The translations under genes were made by a program, and so were the position numbers. Positions 30,246-38,573 of a stretch of DNA of 64,000 nucleotides are shown here, piece after piece (the first letter of the stretch is position 1; every line of letters begins with the position of its first letter). The stretch comes from Xylanimonas ulmi (GTDB taxonomy: Bacteria; Actinomycetota; Actinomycetes; Actinomycetales; Cellulomonadaceae): contig NZ_SGWX01000001.1 in NCBI RefSeq assembly GCF_004216535.1, positions 2,480,001-2,544,000 of the forward strand, written 5' to 3'. The notes under the pieces are model-generated. The model made no database searches, was not told the origin of the DNA, and saw only the letters and a program-made list of their open reading frames with translations.

Positions 30246-33191
30246 TCACGGCTCCGGCTCGGTGGCGCGCAGGTAATACGGCCCGTGCGCGAGGTACGCC
30301 GTCTGGTCGATTCCGAGCGAGTCGACGGCGCCGATGTCGCCCAACACGGTGTCGGTGACAACAACGTTCCGTAGTTCGCTGGCCCAGTCGTCACGCGAGA
30401 CGTTGCGGACCTCGAACACGAACCAGAGGCGGGTGTCCTCGACGAGCCTGGCGCCGACGCCGACCGGCTCACCCGACGCCATGACTTCCTCGGCGGTCAA
30501 CGTGCCCCCTTCCCAGGGGACGTTCGTGTATGCGTGCTTGACGATCTCGATCGAGGGGTCGGTCGCGAACAGCAGGACGGTGACCGAAGGCGCGACGAGG
30601 CCTGAGTAGTTGGGGTCGTCCGAGGCCACGGCGTGCGAGATCACCGACGGTGTGCCGGCTGCGATGTGCCCCTCAGCCGCTGTGACCGCGATTGCGACGC
30701 CGGTGCTCCCCAGCCCGAACGACGCATCGGTGAGTGCCGTCGTGAGCCAGGCAGAGCCCACCTCGTCGAGCGACGTCGTGACCGCAATCTCCGCTGCGGG
30801 CTGCGGCGCGTCGTCCCGCAGCCCGAAGGTGTACTCCCGACTCGGCCCGCCGGTGACGAGGCTGAGCTGGCCGGGCGCGGTGAGGGGGTTGATGTACGTG
30901 AGGGAGGCGTCGGGGCCGGATGCCGTCGCCGTGACCGCTGCCGTGGCGTTCGGCACCCCCGTCGCCGAGACGACGCGACCAGGAGGCAGTGTGAGCACGA
31001 TGCGCGTCGTGTTGTTGGCTCGGACGACGATCTCGTACACGGAGCACTCATCCTCACTGGCGCCGACGTCGGAGCAGGTCACGTCTGTGACGTGTGCCGA
31101 CGATCCGGGGCTGGCGTCATGCTCTGTCACCACGAAGTCCGCGGCCACGACACTGCTCGCCTTGAGCGGACGCGAGGCAGTCAGGGTGAACACCCGGTCG
31201 CGCACCGTCGACGTCGCCTCCTGGCCCTCGCGAGGACCGAGCGTCAGCCCGGAGCTGCAGTTGCCCGTGACGCTCATGACCTGCGAGTACTGCGACGATT
31301 CCGTGGGCGGGGGATCCTGACTCCCCGCGGACTGGATTGAGCCCTGAGTCTGGACGCGCACATGTCCACTGACGCTCCCCGTCGCAGGGTTGACGACGGT
31401 TCCGCTCGACGTGCCATCAGGCAGCGTCACCGTGCCGACGGGGAGCGAGAACTGGACCTTCATCCCGGAGCCCGGCGATGAGAGGCCAGTGACCGATCCG
31501 AGGTACACCTCTGCGGTCTTCTCCTGCGTCCAGTAGAGATCGAGCGTCACGGGCTCGGTGGCCTGGTTGCCGGCGCCAGTGTGTTTCGCCACGGTCATGG
31601 TCGCGAGACACGTCGCGACACCCTCCTTGACGAACGGGCTTGCCGCCACAGGTGTCCCCTCCACCGGGACCGAGTCGATCACCTGAGCCGAACTGGGGTA
31701 CCACGTCCGGATCGCCCTGTTGGCCGAAGTGTCGTAGTTGCTGAACATCACGGATGACGAGGCGGTCTCCTCTGACGCGGTACTCGCCTGGGACACGGAC
31801 CGGGGCCCGAAAGTGTTCCTCCGAAAAGTTGCCATTCCAGTCTTGTACAGGCGAACCACTCCATGCGTGCTCCCGTACCCGTCGAAGTGATTGTCCTCGA
31901 TGGTGAGTCCCGACTTCTTTGTCGAACCGGTTGCCTCTTTGCCTCTCGCATAGATCGCCACGTCGCCAGAACCGTCCGACGACGCACCGAAACGGTTGCG
32001 AGCGATCGTCGTCGCGCCGGTCAGTAAAACCGATTCCGGCAAAAGGATAAATGCGTCCGACTCACCCGCTCCGGCAACATTGTTTTCCGCAAACTCGCCA
32101 CCAACAATAGAGAGGTTCTCGACCTCGGAGATCGAGGTGAACCTGAATGCGTAGACTGCGCGCAAATTGCGGACCGTCATCCCCGAGAAAGTGAGATTCT
32201 TGATCGCGACCTTGTTTGTCTCGCCAAGCGAGTTCACAAGCCGAGCCTGGCAACCCATCCCGTCATTTTCAACGCAGACGCCTGAAGAATTTCCACTGAC
32301 CTCGATGCCTTCAATAGTGATATTCGACATGATCGCGGATCCCCGAAACGCGTCGAATACAAAGATCCCAGAGGTCGAAGAATCGTAGAATCCGCGAATA
32401 TTGTAGTTCTTGACCTTCACCTTGTCGACGCCCTCACGGAAGACGACGAATCGCTCCGGGCCATAACCCTTGTCCGTGTTCACCTTGCCCTTCCGCGCAG
32501 CACTCCCTCCGACGGGCGCATACCAGCCGTCGATCGTGACGTTCTTGACCGTGACGCCATAATCATCTATGCCGACGACAAACGAGGACCCCGAGGAGAG
32601 CACTTGGTCAGCGTTGTAGATATTGACGTCGCTCGCACCGATGTAGATCGCCACGAACTCGCCATCATCCGACGCCGATCCGTCGACGAGCAGCCGGTGG
32701 CCAAGGTCTATGGTCACCGATTGCGAAATGACAAAGTAGGCACCTGTGTCTTGTGAAGAGTACTTGTCCGAGGAGTTCATCCGAACGCCCTGGGTTTTGT
32801 TCGGATCGTCGCCAGTCATCCGCGTTCCCACGGGAATATCGTCGGAGACACTGATCCGCGCACTCGGGGCCACGCTGGTGGTTCGCGTATTTGTTGTCTC
32901 AATCGCCTTGAACAGCGTGCATGTCTTCGCCCGGTCCAGACAGTCGGCTCCTGGTGGGCTTCCCCACGCGGTCGAGTTCACAATCAGGTGCATGTCGGGC
33001 TCCGGCTCCGGCACTGGCGCGACTTCCTCGGTGAGCTCGGTGGCCGCGGTGCCCGCCGCAACCGGCACCCCGACAACCCCCGTGGCCGCGACCAACCCGA
33101 CGACCACCAGGCCGACCGCCCACCGCCCCGAGCGTCGGCGACGGCGCGCCGCTCTCCTCGAACGGACCTGTACTTCCGAGCGCGCGTCCAT
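30246..33191 (-). CDS. Large CSLREA-type beta-helix surface protein (set 5)
   Basis: A 981-residue secreted protein. A very basic lead (10-22) and hydrophobic segment (23-48) form the export signal. Residues 69-101 (LIVNSTAWGS, then CTLFKAIETTN) are a degenerate CSLREA-type opening. Residues about 150-560 contain many short strands of the type NxxIxNxxFxG (for example IEDNHFDGYGSTHGVVRLYK), typical of a right-handed parallel beta-helix. The C-terminal half has repeated beta domains (TLPPGRVVSATG; TAEEVMASGEPVGVG), the last like a conserved adhesin repeat. There is no wall anchor. The ATG at 33191 follows GGGAGG. It is a paralogue of the protein at 39988. The central part is visibly less GC-rich than the flanks (31 of 60 bases at 32041-32100). 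Confidence 0.78.
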   Translation of the reverse strand: MDARSEVQVRSRRAARRRRRSGRWAVGLVVVGLVAATGVVGVPVAAGTAATELTEEVAPVPEPEPDMHLIVNSTAWGSPPGADCLDRAKTCTLFKAIETTNTRTTSVAPSARISVSDDIPVGTRMTGDDPNKTQGVRMNSSDKYSSQDTGAYFVISQSVTIDLGHRLLVDGSASDDGEFVAIYIGASDVNIYNADQVLSSGSSFVVGIDDYGVTVKNVTIDGWYAPVGGSAARKGKVNTDKGYGPERFVVFREGVDKVKVKNYNIRGFYDSSTSGIFVFDAFRGSAIMSNITIEGIEVSGNSSGVCVENDGMGCQARLVNSLGETNKVAIKNLTFSGMTVRNLRAVYAFRFTSISEVENLSIVGGEFAENNVAGAGESDAFILLPESVLLTGATTIARNRFGASSDGSGDVAIYARGKEATGSTKKSGLTIEDNHFDGYGSTHGVVRLYKTGMATFRRNTFGPRSVSQASTASEETASSSVMFSNYDTSANRAIRTWYPSSAQVIDSVPVEGTPVAASPFVKEGVATCLATMTVAKHTGAGNQATEPVTLDLYWTQEKTAEVYLGSVTGLSSPGSGMKVQFSLPVGTVTLPDGTSSGTVVNPATGSVSGHVRVQTQGSIQSAGSQDPPPTESSQYSQVMSVTGNCSSGLTLGPREGQEATSTVRDRVFTLTASRPLKASSVVAADFVVTEHDASPGSSAHVTDVTCSDVGASEDECSVYEIVVRANNTTRIVLTLPPGRVVSATGVPNATAAVTATASGPDASLTYINPLTAPGQLSLVTGGPSREYTFGLRDDAPQPAAEIAVTTSLDEVGSAWLTTALTDASFGLGSTGVAIAVTAAEGHIAAGTPSVISHAVASDDPNYSGLVAPSVTVLLFATDPSIEIVKHAYTNVPWEGGTLTAEEVMASGEPVGVGARLVEDTRLWFVFEVRNVSRDDWASELRNVVVTDTVLGDIGAVDSLGIDQTAYLAHGPYYLRATEPEP

Positions 33192-33455
33192 GCCCGCGGA
33201 ACCTCCCAGACGGTTCACCGGCGACCTGCCGACCTGGGCAACGTAGGTCGCGCGATCTCGCGGGAGCCGGCCGCTCCGCACGCTCGCCGCCCCCTTGGGC
33301 GCCGAGCGGCGCAAGGCGCAGCACCGCCATCGCCGGTCGTGGGCGCCCGAGACGCACCGCTAGGTACCGGGTGGCGCCTGCCGGCACAAGCGACGCACCA
33401 ACTGGTTCCGGCGCCCCACCCACGGCCCTCGGCCCCACCCCGTGAGCACGTGAGA

Positions 33456-33507
33456 GGGACCCTGACAGTCCGGTGATCACGCCCCATCACCGGACCGTCA
33501 GGGTCCC
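33456..33507. terminator. 22-bp hairpin with one mismatch (repeat family copy 2)
   Basis: Bases 33456-33477 pair with 33486-33507 except for one A/C mismatch. Its arms are nearly identical to those of the 26945-27001 hairpin, yet here no gene converges on it. This argues for a mobile or conserved repeat rather than a terminator evolved in place. Confidence 0.7.
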
Positions 33508-34043
33508 GCTTCTTCGCCCCCAGGGGGACGTCGATCTCCGGGGCGCCTCGCGCGTCGTTGGGCGGGGCGCCCCGGGAGCTTGCGACCGACGGCGCAGATG
33601 CCGGCGGCGGAAGGTGCCGGCGGCGGGGGCCTGGAGGTGCCGCCCGCCGCCGACGTGCCGACCACGCTGGCCCCCGAGGAGCCAAAGCGGCCGGCAGAAC
33701 GCCAGCGACAACAGCGCGAACGCCGTCGTCGCCGACGCGCCGGTGGGCCATCGCCTGCCTACCGACGTCCGTCGCGACGCGGCCCGCCCGATCAGATCAT
33801 GCGGAGAGTGGACCAACGGGCCGCGCCGTAGATGAAACGTAGGCGCGCGGGCGCGGCCCCAACGGCCCGCCCGTAGCGTTCGCGCGGTTCTCGCGCGCCC
33901 AACCGGCCCACGTCCAGCACCGCCGCCGTCCAGCCTGCGGTCCCCCGGCCCACCGCTAGGTACCGTCGGTGGCCCCCGCGTGACGCCCGCGACAGCGCGC
34001 CCAGAACGGGCGACCAAGCCGCCCGCGCGCACGCGCGGAACGC

Positions 34044-34049
34044 TAGCCT
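34044..34049 (+). promoter_or_regulatory. -10 box of a leaderless transcript (aminotransferase)
   Basis: TAGCCT ends seven bases before the GTG at 34057. With the usual 6-8 base spacing, transcription starts at the start codon itself. No ribosome site is present, which supports leaderless translation. Confidence 0.55.
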
Positions 34050-34056
34050 GGCTGCC

Positions 34057-35349
34057 GTGAGCACACCCGCGCCGTCGTCCTCCTCCTCGTCCGACCTCGC
34101 CGCCTCGCTGCCCGACCTGCCCGCCCTGCGCGAGCAGTACGCCGCCCTCCAGGCACTGGGTCTCGCCCTCGACCTGACGCGCGGCAAGCCGTCGGCCGAG
34201 CAGCTCGACCTGGCCGAGCCGATGCTCGCGCTGCCGGGCGAGGGCGCGCACACGGACGCCAGCGGCGTCGATGTGCGCAATTACGGCGGGCTGGACGGGC
34301 TGACCGGGCTGCGCCAGATCTTCGGCGAACTGCTGGACGTGCCTGTCGCGCAACTGCTCGCGCTCGGCAACGCCTCGCTCACGCTCATGCACGACGCCAT
34401 CGCGTACGCCCACCTGTGGGGTGTTCCGGGCTCACCGCGCCCCTGGGGCCGCGAGGAGACCGTCAAGTTCATCTGCCCGGTCCCAGGCTATGACCGCCAC
34501 TTCTCGGTCTGTGAGGCGTTCGGCGTCGAGATGGTCACCGTGCCCATGACGCCCGACGGGCCCGACGCCGAGGCCGTCGCCGCGCTCGTCGCCGACGACC
34601 CGGCCGTCAAGGGCCTGTGGGTCGTGCCGACGTACGCCAACCCCGACGGCGCGGTCGTGTCCGAGGCCGTGGCCCGCCGTCTGGTGTCGATGCCGACGGC
34701 GGCGCCCGACTTCCGCATCTTCTGGGACAACGCGTACGCGCTGCACCACCTGACGGCCAACGAGACCAAGACGGCCAACGTCATCGACCTGGCCGCGCAG
34801 GCAGGCAACCCGGACCGCCCGCTCATGTTCGCCTCGACCTCCAAGGTCTCCTTCGCCGGGGCGGGCGTCGCGTTCCTCGCGGGCTCCCCCGCGAACATCG
34901 CCTGGTACAAGCGGCACCTGGCCGTCCAGTCGATCGGCCCCGACAAGATCAACCAGTTGCGTCACCTGCTGTTCTTCGGCTCGGCCGAGGGCGTGCGCGC
35001 GCACATGCGCAAGCACCGCGAGATCCTCGCCCCCAAGTTCGCCGCGGTCGACCGTGTGCTGACCGAGCGGCTCGGCGACACCGGCGTCGCGACCTGGACG
35101 CAGCCGCAGGGCGGCTACTTCATCTCGCTCGACGTCGTGCCGGGCACCGCCGCGCGTGTCGTCGAGCTCGCCAAGGGCGCGGGCATCGCGCTGACCCCCG
35201 CGGGCGCCACGTTCCCCTACGGCCGCGACCCGCGCGACGCCAACATCCGCCTCGCGCCGTCGATGCCGCCGCTCGCGGAGGTCGAGCAGGCCATGGACGC
35301 CGTCGCGACGTGCGTGCTGCTCGCCGCCGCGGAGGCCCAGGCCGCCTGA
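34057..35349 (+). CDS. Class I/II aminotransferase (MocR-like, probable aspartate aminotransferase)
   Basis: A 430-residue PLP enzyme. It matches the actinobacterial aspartate/alanine aminotransferase subgroup (Pfam Aminotran_MocR type): LDLTRGKPSAEQLDLA near residue 38, NYGGLDGLTGLRQIFGEL, PVPGYDRHFS, DNAYALHHL with Asp224, and the cofactor lysine in STSKVSFAGAG (Lys263). RLAPSMPP near the C-terminus supplies the carboxylate-binding Arg. The gene stands alone between the two duplicated secretion operons and faces away from set 5. The GTG start appears leaderless. Substrate choice (aspartate or alanine) is not settled by sequence. Confidence 0.87.
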   Translation: MSTPAPSSSSSSDLAASLPDLPALREQYAALQALGLALDLTRGKPSAEQLDLAEPMLALPGEGAHTDASGVDVRNYGGLDGLTGLRQIFGELLDVPVAQLLALGNASLTLMHDAIAYAHLWGVPGSPRPWGREETVKFICPVPGYDRHFSVCEAFGVEMVTVPMTPDGPDAEAVAALVADDPAVKGLWVVPTYANPDGAVVSEAVARRLVSMPTAAPDFRIFWDNAYALHHLTANETKTANVIDLAAQAGNPDRPLMFASTSKVSFAGAGVAFLAGSPANIAWYKRHLAVQSIGPDKINQLRHLLFFGSAEGVRAHMRKHREILAPKFAAVDRVLTERLGDTGVATWTQPQGGYFISLDVVPGTAARVVELAKGAGIALTPAGATFPYGRDPRDANIRLAPSMPPLAEVEQAMDAVATCVLLAAAEAQAA

Positions 35350-35391
35350 CGCCCAGCCCGCAGCGCGCTCAGCCTGACGACGACGCCGCGC

Positions 35392-36495
35392 TCAGTCCGA
35401 CGACGCCGCTCCGCCCACCCCGCCGAGCAGCCGCCCGTAGCGGGTCGCGCAGTCGCGGCACAGCGCCACCGGGCGCGGCGCGCCCGCGCCTGACGCCGTC
35501 AGCAGACGTGTCGTCTCGGTGTCGGCGCGGCGGGAGCACAGGTCGCACAGCGCTCGTCGGCGGGCGATGCGCAGCCAGATCGAGAGCGTGAGGAGGGCGA
35601 GCCCGAGCAGCCCGACCGTCAGCCCGGAGGCCCCCGTACGGGGCAGCCATGAGAACGGCGTCACGTCGTCGCTCGCGCCCTCGATCGTGACGACGACGTC
35701 GAACTCCAGGCGTTGCAGCCTCGCCACGTCCTGTTCGGTGGACTCGAACGGCATGGTGAACCCGACCGTCACAGGCACGGTCGCATCGCGCGCGACACGC
35801 ACCGCGGCCACCTCGGTCTCGGCGCGGCGCAGCAGCGTGTCCATGACCTCGCCGCCCGCAACCTGCCCGACGTCCCACATCAGCCGCACGTTCCGCTCCA
35901 GCGCCGCGCCGTCGTCGCGCGGACCGACCGCGGCGCGCGGCACGACGTCGACGCGCATCACGCCGTCGGCGGGTCCGGCGTTGCGCACGGTGAGCGTGCG
36001 CGTGACGAGGTCGCCGGGCACGGCGACGCGGTCGCCGACAAAGGTTGCGCGCGTGGCGATGGGGCGCGCGTTCCCCCGCCAGTCGAGCCCGACGGCGGGG
36101 CCGGCCCACGCCGCCTCGATCACGTCCGCGGTGGCGGCCTGAGCGTCGGCGCCCGGCCGGGAGCCTGCACGCTGGCCTCCACCCGCGCGGGCGCCAGGCG
36201 CCGCGGGACCCGCCGGGCCCCGTCGGGCCTCGACCGTCCCCGTCACGCCCGGCTCCGTCGCCGTTGGCCCCGTCACCGCGACCCCCGCCGGCCCGGAACC
36301 CGCGGCCGACGCCGCCCCCAGGCGGTCCGCCACCTGCGGGGACCCCGGAGACGCGACGGCCCACGCCCCGACGCCGACGAGCACGGCCGCCAGCGCGGCG
36401 AGGACAACCTCGACCCGCCACCCACGACGCTGCTCGCGGACCGGTGCGGCGCCGTCAGCCCACGCGGCGCCCGGTGGGTTGTTCGCGGCCATCAT
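35392..36495 (-). CDS. LPRTG surface protein with a Cys4 zinc-ribbon-like C-terminal tail
   Basis: A 367-residue protein. An N-terminal membrane segment (about 26-46) follows a short cytoplasmic lead. After an Ala/Pro/Gly-rich spacer comes a beta domain (about 150-275). LPRTG lies at 284-288, a hydrophobic segment at 291-308, then RIARRR. Instead of ending there, the protein continues for about 55 residues with Cys317-x2-Cys320 and Cys346-x2-Cys349, the spacing of a zinc ribbon. Sorting signals normally end a few residues after the basic patch, so this is odd: the tail would remain in the cytoplasm until sortase cuts. The ATG at 36495 overlaps the peptidase stop. It is the last gene of set 6 and has no counterpart in set 5. 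Confidence 0.75.
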   Translation of the reverse strand: MMAANNPPGAAWADGAAPVREQRRGWRVEVVLAALAAVLVGVGAWAVASPGSPQVADRLGAASAAGSGPAGVAVTGPTATEPGVTGTVEARRGPAGPAAPGARAGGGQRAGSRPGADAQAATADVIEAAWAGPAVGLDWRGNARPIATRATFVGDRVAVPGDLVTRTLTVRNAGPADGVMRVDVVPRAAVGPRDDGAALERNVRLMWDVGQVAGGEVMDTLLRRAETEVAAVRVARDATVPVTVGFTMPFESTEQDVARLQRLEFDVVVTIEGASDDVTPFSWLPRTGASGLTVGLLGLALLTLSIWLRIARRRALCDLCSRRADTETTRLLTASGAGAPRPVALCRDCATRYGRLLGGVGGAASSD

Positions 36496-37445
36496 GGCGC
36501 GTCCTCGGCCGGAGCGGTCCCGGTCGTGGTCGCGGGCCGCGGGCCAGGCGACTCCTCGAAGCGCGGTGCGTGCTCCCACCCCAGGTCACGCTCGCGCAGC
36601 GCGAGCTCCCGCTCGCGCACAGCAACCTCGCGCTCACGCACCGCCAACTCGCGCACCCGCAGTTCGACCTCCTCGCACGGGACCGACGCCAGCGCCGCGG
36701 CGCCCACGGGCGCGGTGTCTCCTGCCAAGCCGCCGCCATCCGCCAACCCAACGGCGCCCGCCAACCCAACGGCGTCCACCGGCCCGGCGTCGCCCGGCTC
36801 ACGCGCCGACCCCGAGGCCGCGGCGGGCACCGTCAGCACCCGACGCACCGGCCGCCGCGTCGTCGTCGCCGCCAGACAGGCGGCCAGCACCACGCCCGCC
36901 GCAACCCACGCGACGTGCTCGCCCACCCACTGCCGAGCCCAGCCGAGCCCCGGCACGGCGAACCAGGCCACGCCGCGCACCTGCGCGGGCGACACCGGCT
37001 CATCCACCGCGGAGTTCGCGTCACCCTGCGTCACGAGCCGGCAGTCGGTGCCGTCGTCGAACGTACCGACGCTCTTGCCCACCACGCGATGCGTGACCAA
37101 CTCGGGGTCGCCGGGACGCGGCAGGTACGTCAGCACCTGCCCCACGCGCACCTGTGCGCACACGTCGGCCGGGTCGACGTCGCGCACGACGACGGCGTCG
37201 CCCGCCGAGAGCACCGGCTCCATCGAGCCGGACAGCACGGTCAGCGTCGTGCCGCCCACCACCCGTGGCAGCACGACGACGGCGAGCGCCAGCACGATGA
37301 CGACCACGCCCACCGCGGCGGCCACCGCACGAGCGGCAACACGCCCCGGCGAGTCGTACCAGGGCCCTCCCGGCCCGAACGCGGCGCGCGTCCGACCGCG
37401 CGCGGTCGCGTCACGCCGGGCCCAGGCCCGCGATCGAGCACGCAC
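36492..37445 (-). CDS. Signal peptidase I, SipW (Ser-His) type, set 6, with coiled-coil tail
   Basis: A 317-residue peptidase, long for the family. Membrane segment about 38-60; nucleophile motif SGSMEP (Ser74); THRVV (His119); QGDANS; second membrane segment about 176-195. The cytoplasmic tail first has an Ala/Gly/Asp-rich stretch with repeated VGLA units, then a charged coiled coil built of repeated VRERE/LAVRERE words (about 258-288), then a Pro/Thr-rich end. The set 5 enzyme has a similar but shorter tail. The GTG start at 37445 has GGAG five bases upstream. It is preceded by the cargo gene at 37585 and coupled to the LPRTG gene. Confidence 0.87.
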   Translation of the reverse strand: MRARSRAWARRDATARGRTRAAFGPGGPWYDSPGRVAARAVAAAVGVVVIVLALAVVVLPRVVGGTTLTVLSGSMEPVLSAGDAVVVRDVDPADVCAQVRVGQVLTYLPRPGDPELVTHRVVGKSVGTFDDGTDCRLVTQGDANSAVDEPVSPAQVRGVAWFAVPGLGWARQWVGEHVAWVAAGVVLAACLAATTTRRPVRRVLTVPAAASGSAREPGDAGPVDAVGLAGAVGLADGGGLAGDTAPVGAAALASVPCEEVELRVRELAVREREVAVRERELALRERDLGWEHAPRFEESPGPRPATTTGTAPAEDAP

Positions 37446-37584
37446 AGGGACTCCTTCACGTCAGTCTTTGGGCCGCTGGCGCCACCGGCGCGCGGGCCTG
37501 CGGGCGGTGACCCTGCACCCAGCGCGCCGAAGGCAGCCGCCCGAGACGGCAGCGACGGCGCCACCAGCGCCGCCGCTGCCTCCG

Positions 37585-38502
37585 TCAGGGCTGCGCAGGT
37601 TGCCCGGGCTTCGCGACGAACTGGCCGACGCCGCCGGTGCGCACCTGCTCCAGCACGAGCGTGGCCTTCTCGAACCCGTCGACGGCGCCGACGCGGTCCT
37701 GTTCGTTCGCGTCGAACGCGGCCATGACCAGCACCGTGAACTTCTCGGCGGTCTTGTTCGACGGCATTGGGTAGACGGGGGTCTTCGCGGCCGTGTCCGC
37801 GTCGTCCTTCCCGTGGTTCTGCCCGTCGACGGTGGCCGAGAGCGTCAGCAGCGGCGCGCTTGCGCTCTCGGGCAACGGCGCGGGGTTGTCGAGCAGCGGC
37901 TCGCCGGCGCGGTAGACCTGGTAGGTGTACGTGAACTCCGGGTCCGTCGACGCCGTCACTGGATCCTCGCCGGTCTGGGGCGGCGCCTCACCGGGTTCGG
38001 TCGGCGTGCCGGTCACGGCCGAGCGGTCGAGCGAGAGCGTCGCCACCAGGTTGTCGCCCTCGAGCGTGACGTCGGCCGTCATCGCGATCCCCACGACGTC
38101 CTCGGGCACCATCCGCCAGGTCGTCGCGTTCGCGATCGCGTGCGCGCACACCCCGGACTTCCCGGCGGCGACGGGATCCTCCCCACCCGAGGGCGCGACC
38201 GACCCCGCACCGGACCCCGCACCGGCGGCGGCGCACGTGCCCGCCCCCGTGCCGGGGATGACGTCGGTGGCGTCGGCGCGGTCGGCGGACATGTCCCAGA
38301 ACGTCGTGTCGCCGACCTTCGCGATGTCGAGGTTGCCTGTGGTGATCTTCCCGCCGGCGAACTCTTCGCCGTCCTTCCACAGCGCGTACGTCGACCCGCC
38401 GGCCGCGAGCAGGGCGACCGCGGCGCCCGCAGCGACCCACGTCAGGCCACGTCGGCGCCTGCGCTCCTCGGTCACGACGACGATGGGTGTCGTGGAGTTC
38501 AT
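37585..38502 (-). CDS. Exported protein with alternate-type signal peptide (set 6)
   Basis: A 305-residue counterpart of the protein at 27904. VVVTEERRRRRG is followed by a hydrophobic run and AAGGSTYALWKDGEEFAGGK (about 33-52). Compared with set 5 it has an inserted Gly/Ala/Ser-rich segment with cysteines (GTCAAAGAGSGAGSVAPSGG) and further Pro/Glu-rich loops, making it 51 residues longer. The core motif MVPEDVVGIAMTADVTLEGDNLVATL corresponds to VPGDQVAAIFNVPVTLTGDNLVALL. The end is ATLVLEQVRTGGVGQF. The ATG at 38502 has an AAGGAAGAG site. Probable major surface subunit. Confidence 0.78.
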   Translation of the reverse strand: MNSTTPIVVVTEERRRRRGLTWVAAGAAVALLAAGGSTYALWKDGEEFAGGKITTGNLDIAKVGDTTFWDMSADRADATDVIPGTGAGTCAAAGAGSGAGSVAPSGGEDPVAAGKSGVCAHAIANATTWRMVPEDVVGIAMTADVTLEGDNLVATLSLDRSAVTGTPTEPGEAPPQTGEDPVTASTDPEFTYTYQVYRAGEPLLDNPAPLPESASAPLLTLSATVDGQNHGKDDADTAAKTPVYPMPSNKTAEKFTVLVMAAFDANEQDRVGAVDGFEKATLVLEQVRTGGVGQFVAKPGQPAQP

Positions 38503-38573
38503 CTGACTCTTCCTTTCGTCGGTCACCCGAGATGGGGACTGGTGATGGCCCGGCCTCAACCCGGGCGGAACGC

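Larger units (their letters stand above)
33192..34056. other. Divergent gap with a hairpin repeat and a duplicated 15-mer
   Basis: 865 bases between the set 5 operon (minus) and the aminotransferase (plus). It contains hairpin copy 2 (33456-33507). The word CACCGCTAGGTACCG occurs twice, at about 33355 and 33951. A -10-like TAGCCT lies at 34044-34049. Arg/Pro-rich open frames across the gap have no ribosome sites or known motifs and I do not accept them as genes. Confidence 0.55.

Noticed and set aside
33315-34056. Arg/Pro-rich open frames in the gap before the aminotransferase
   Set aside because: No ribosome site, no family resemblance, and they cross a long hairpin and the promoter of the aminotransferase.
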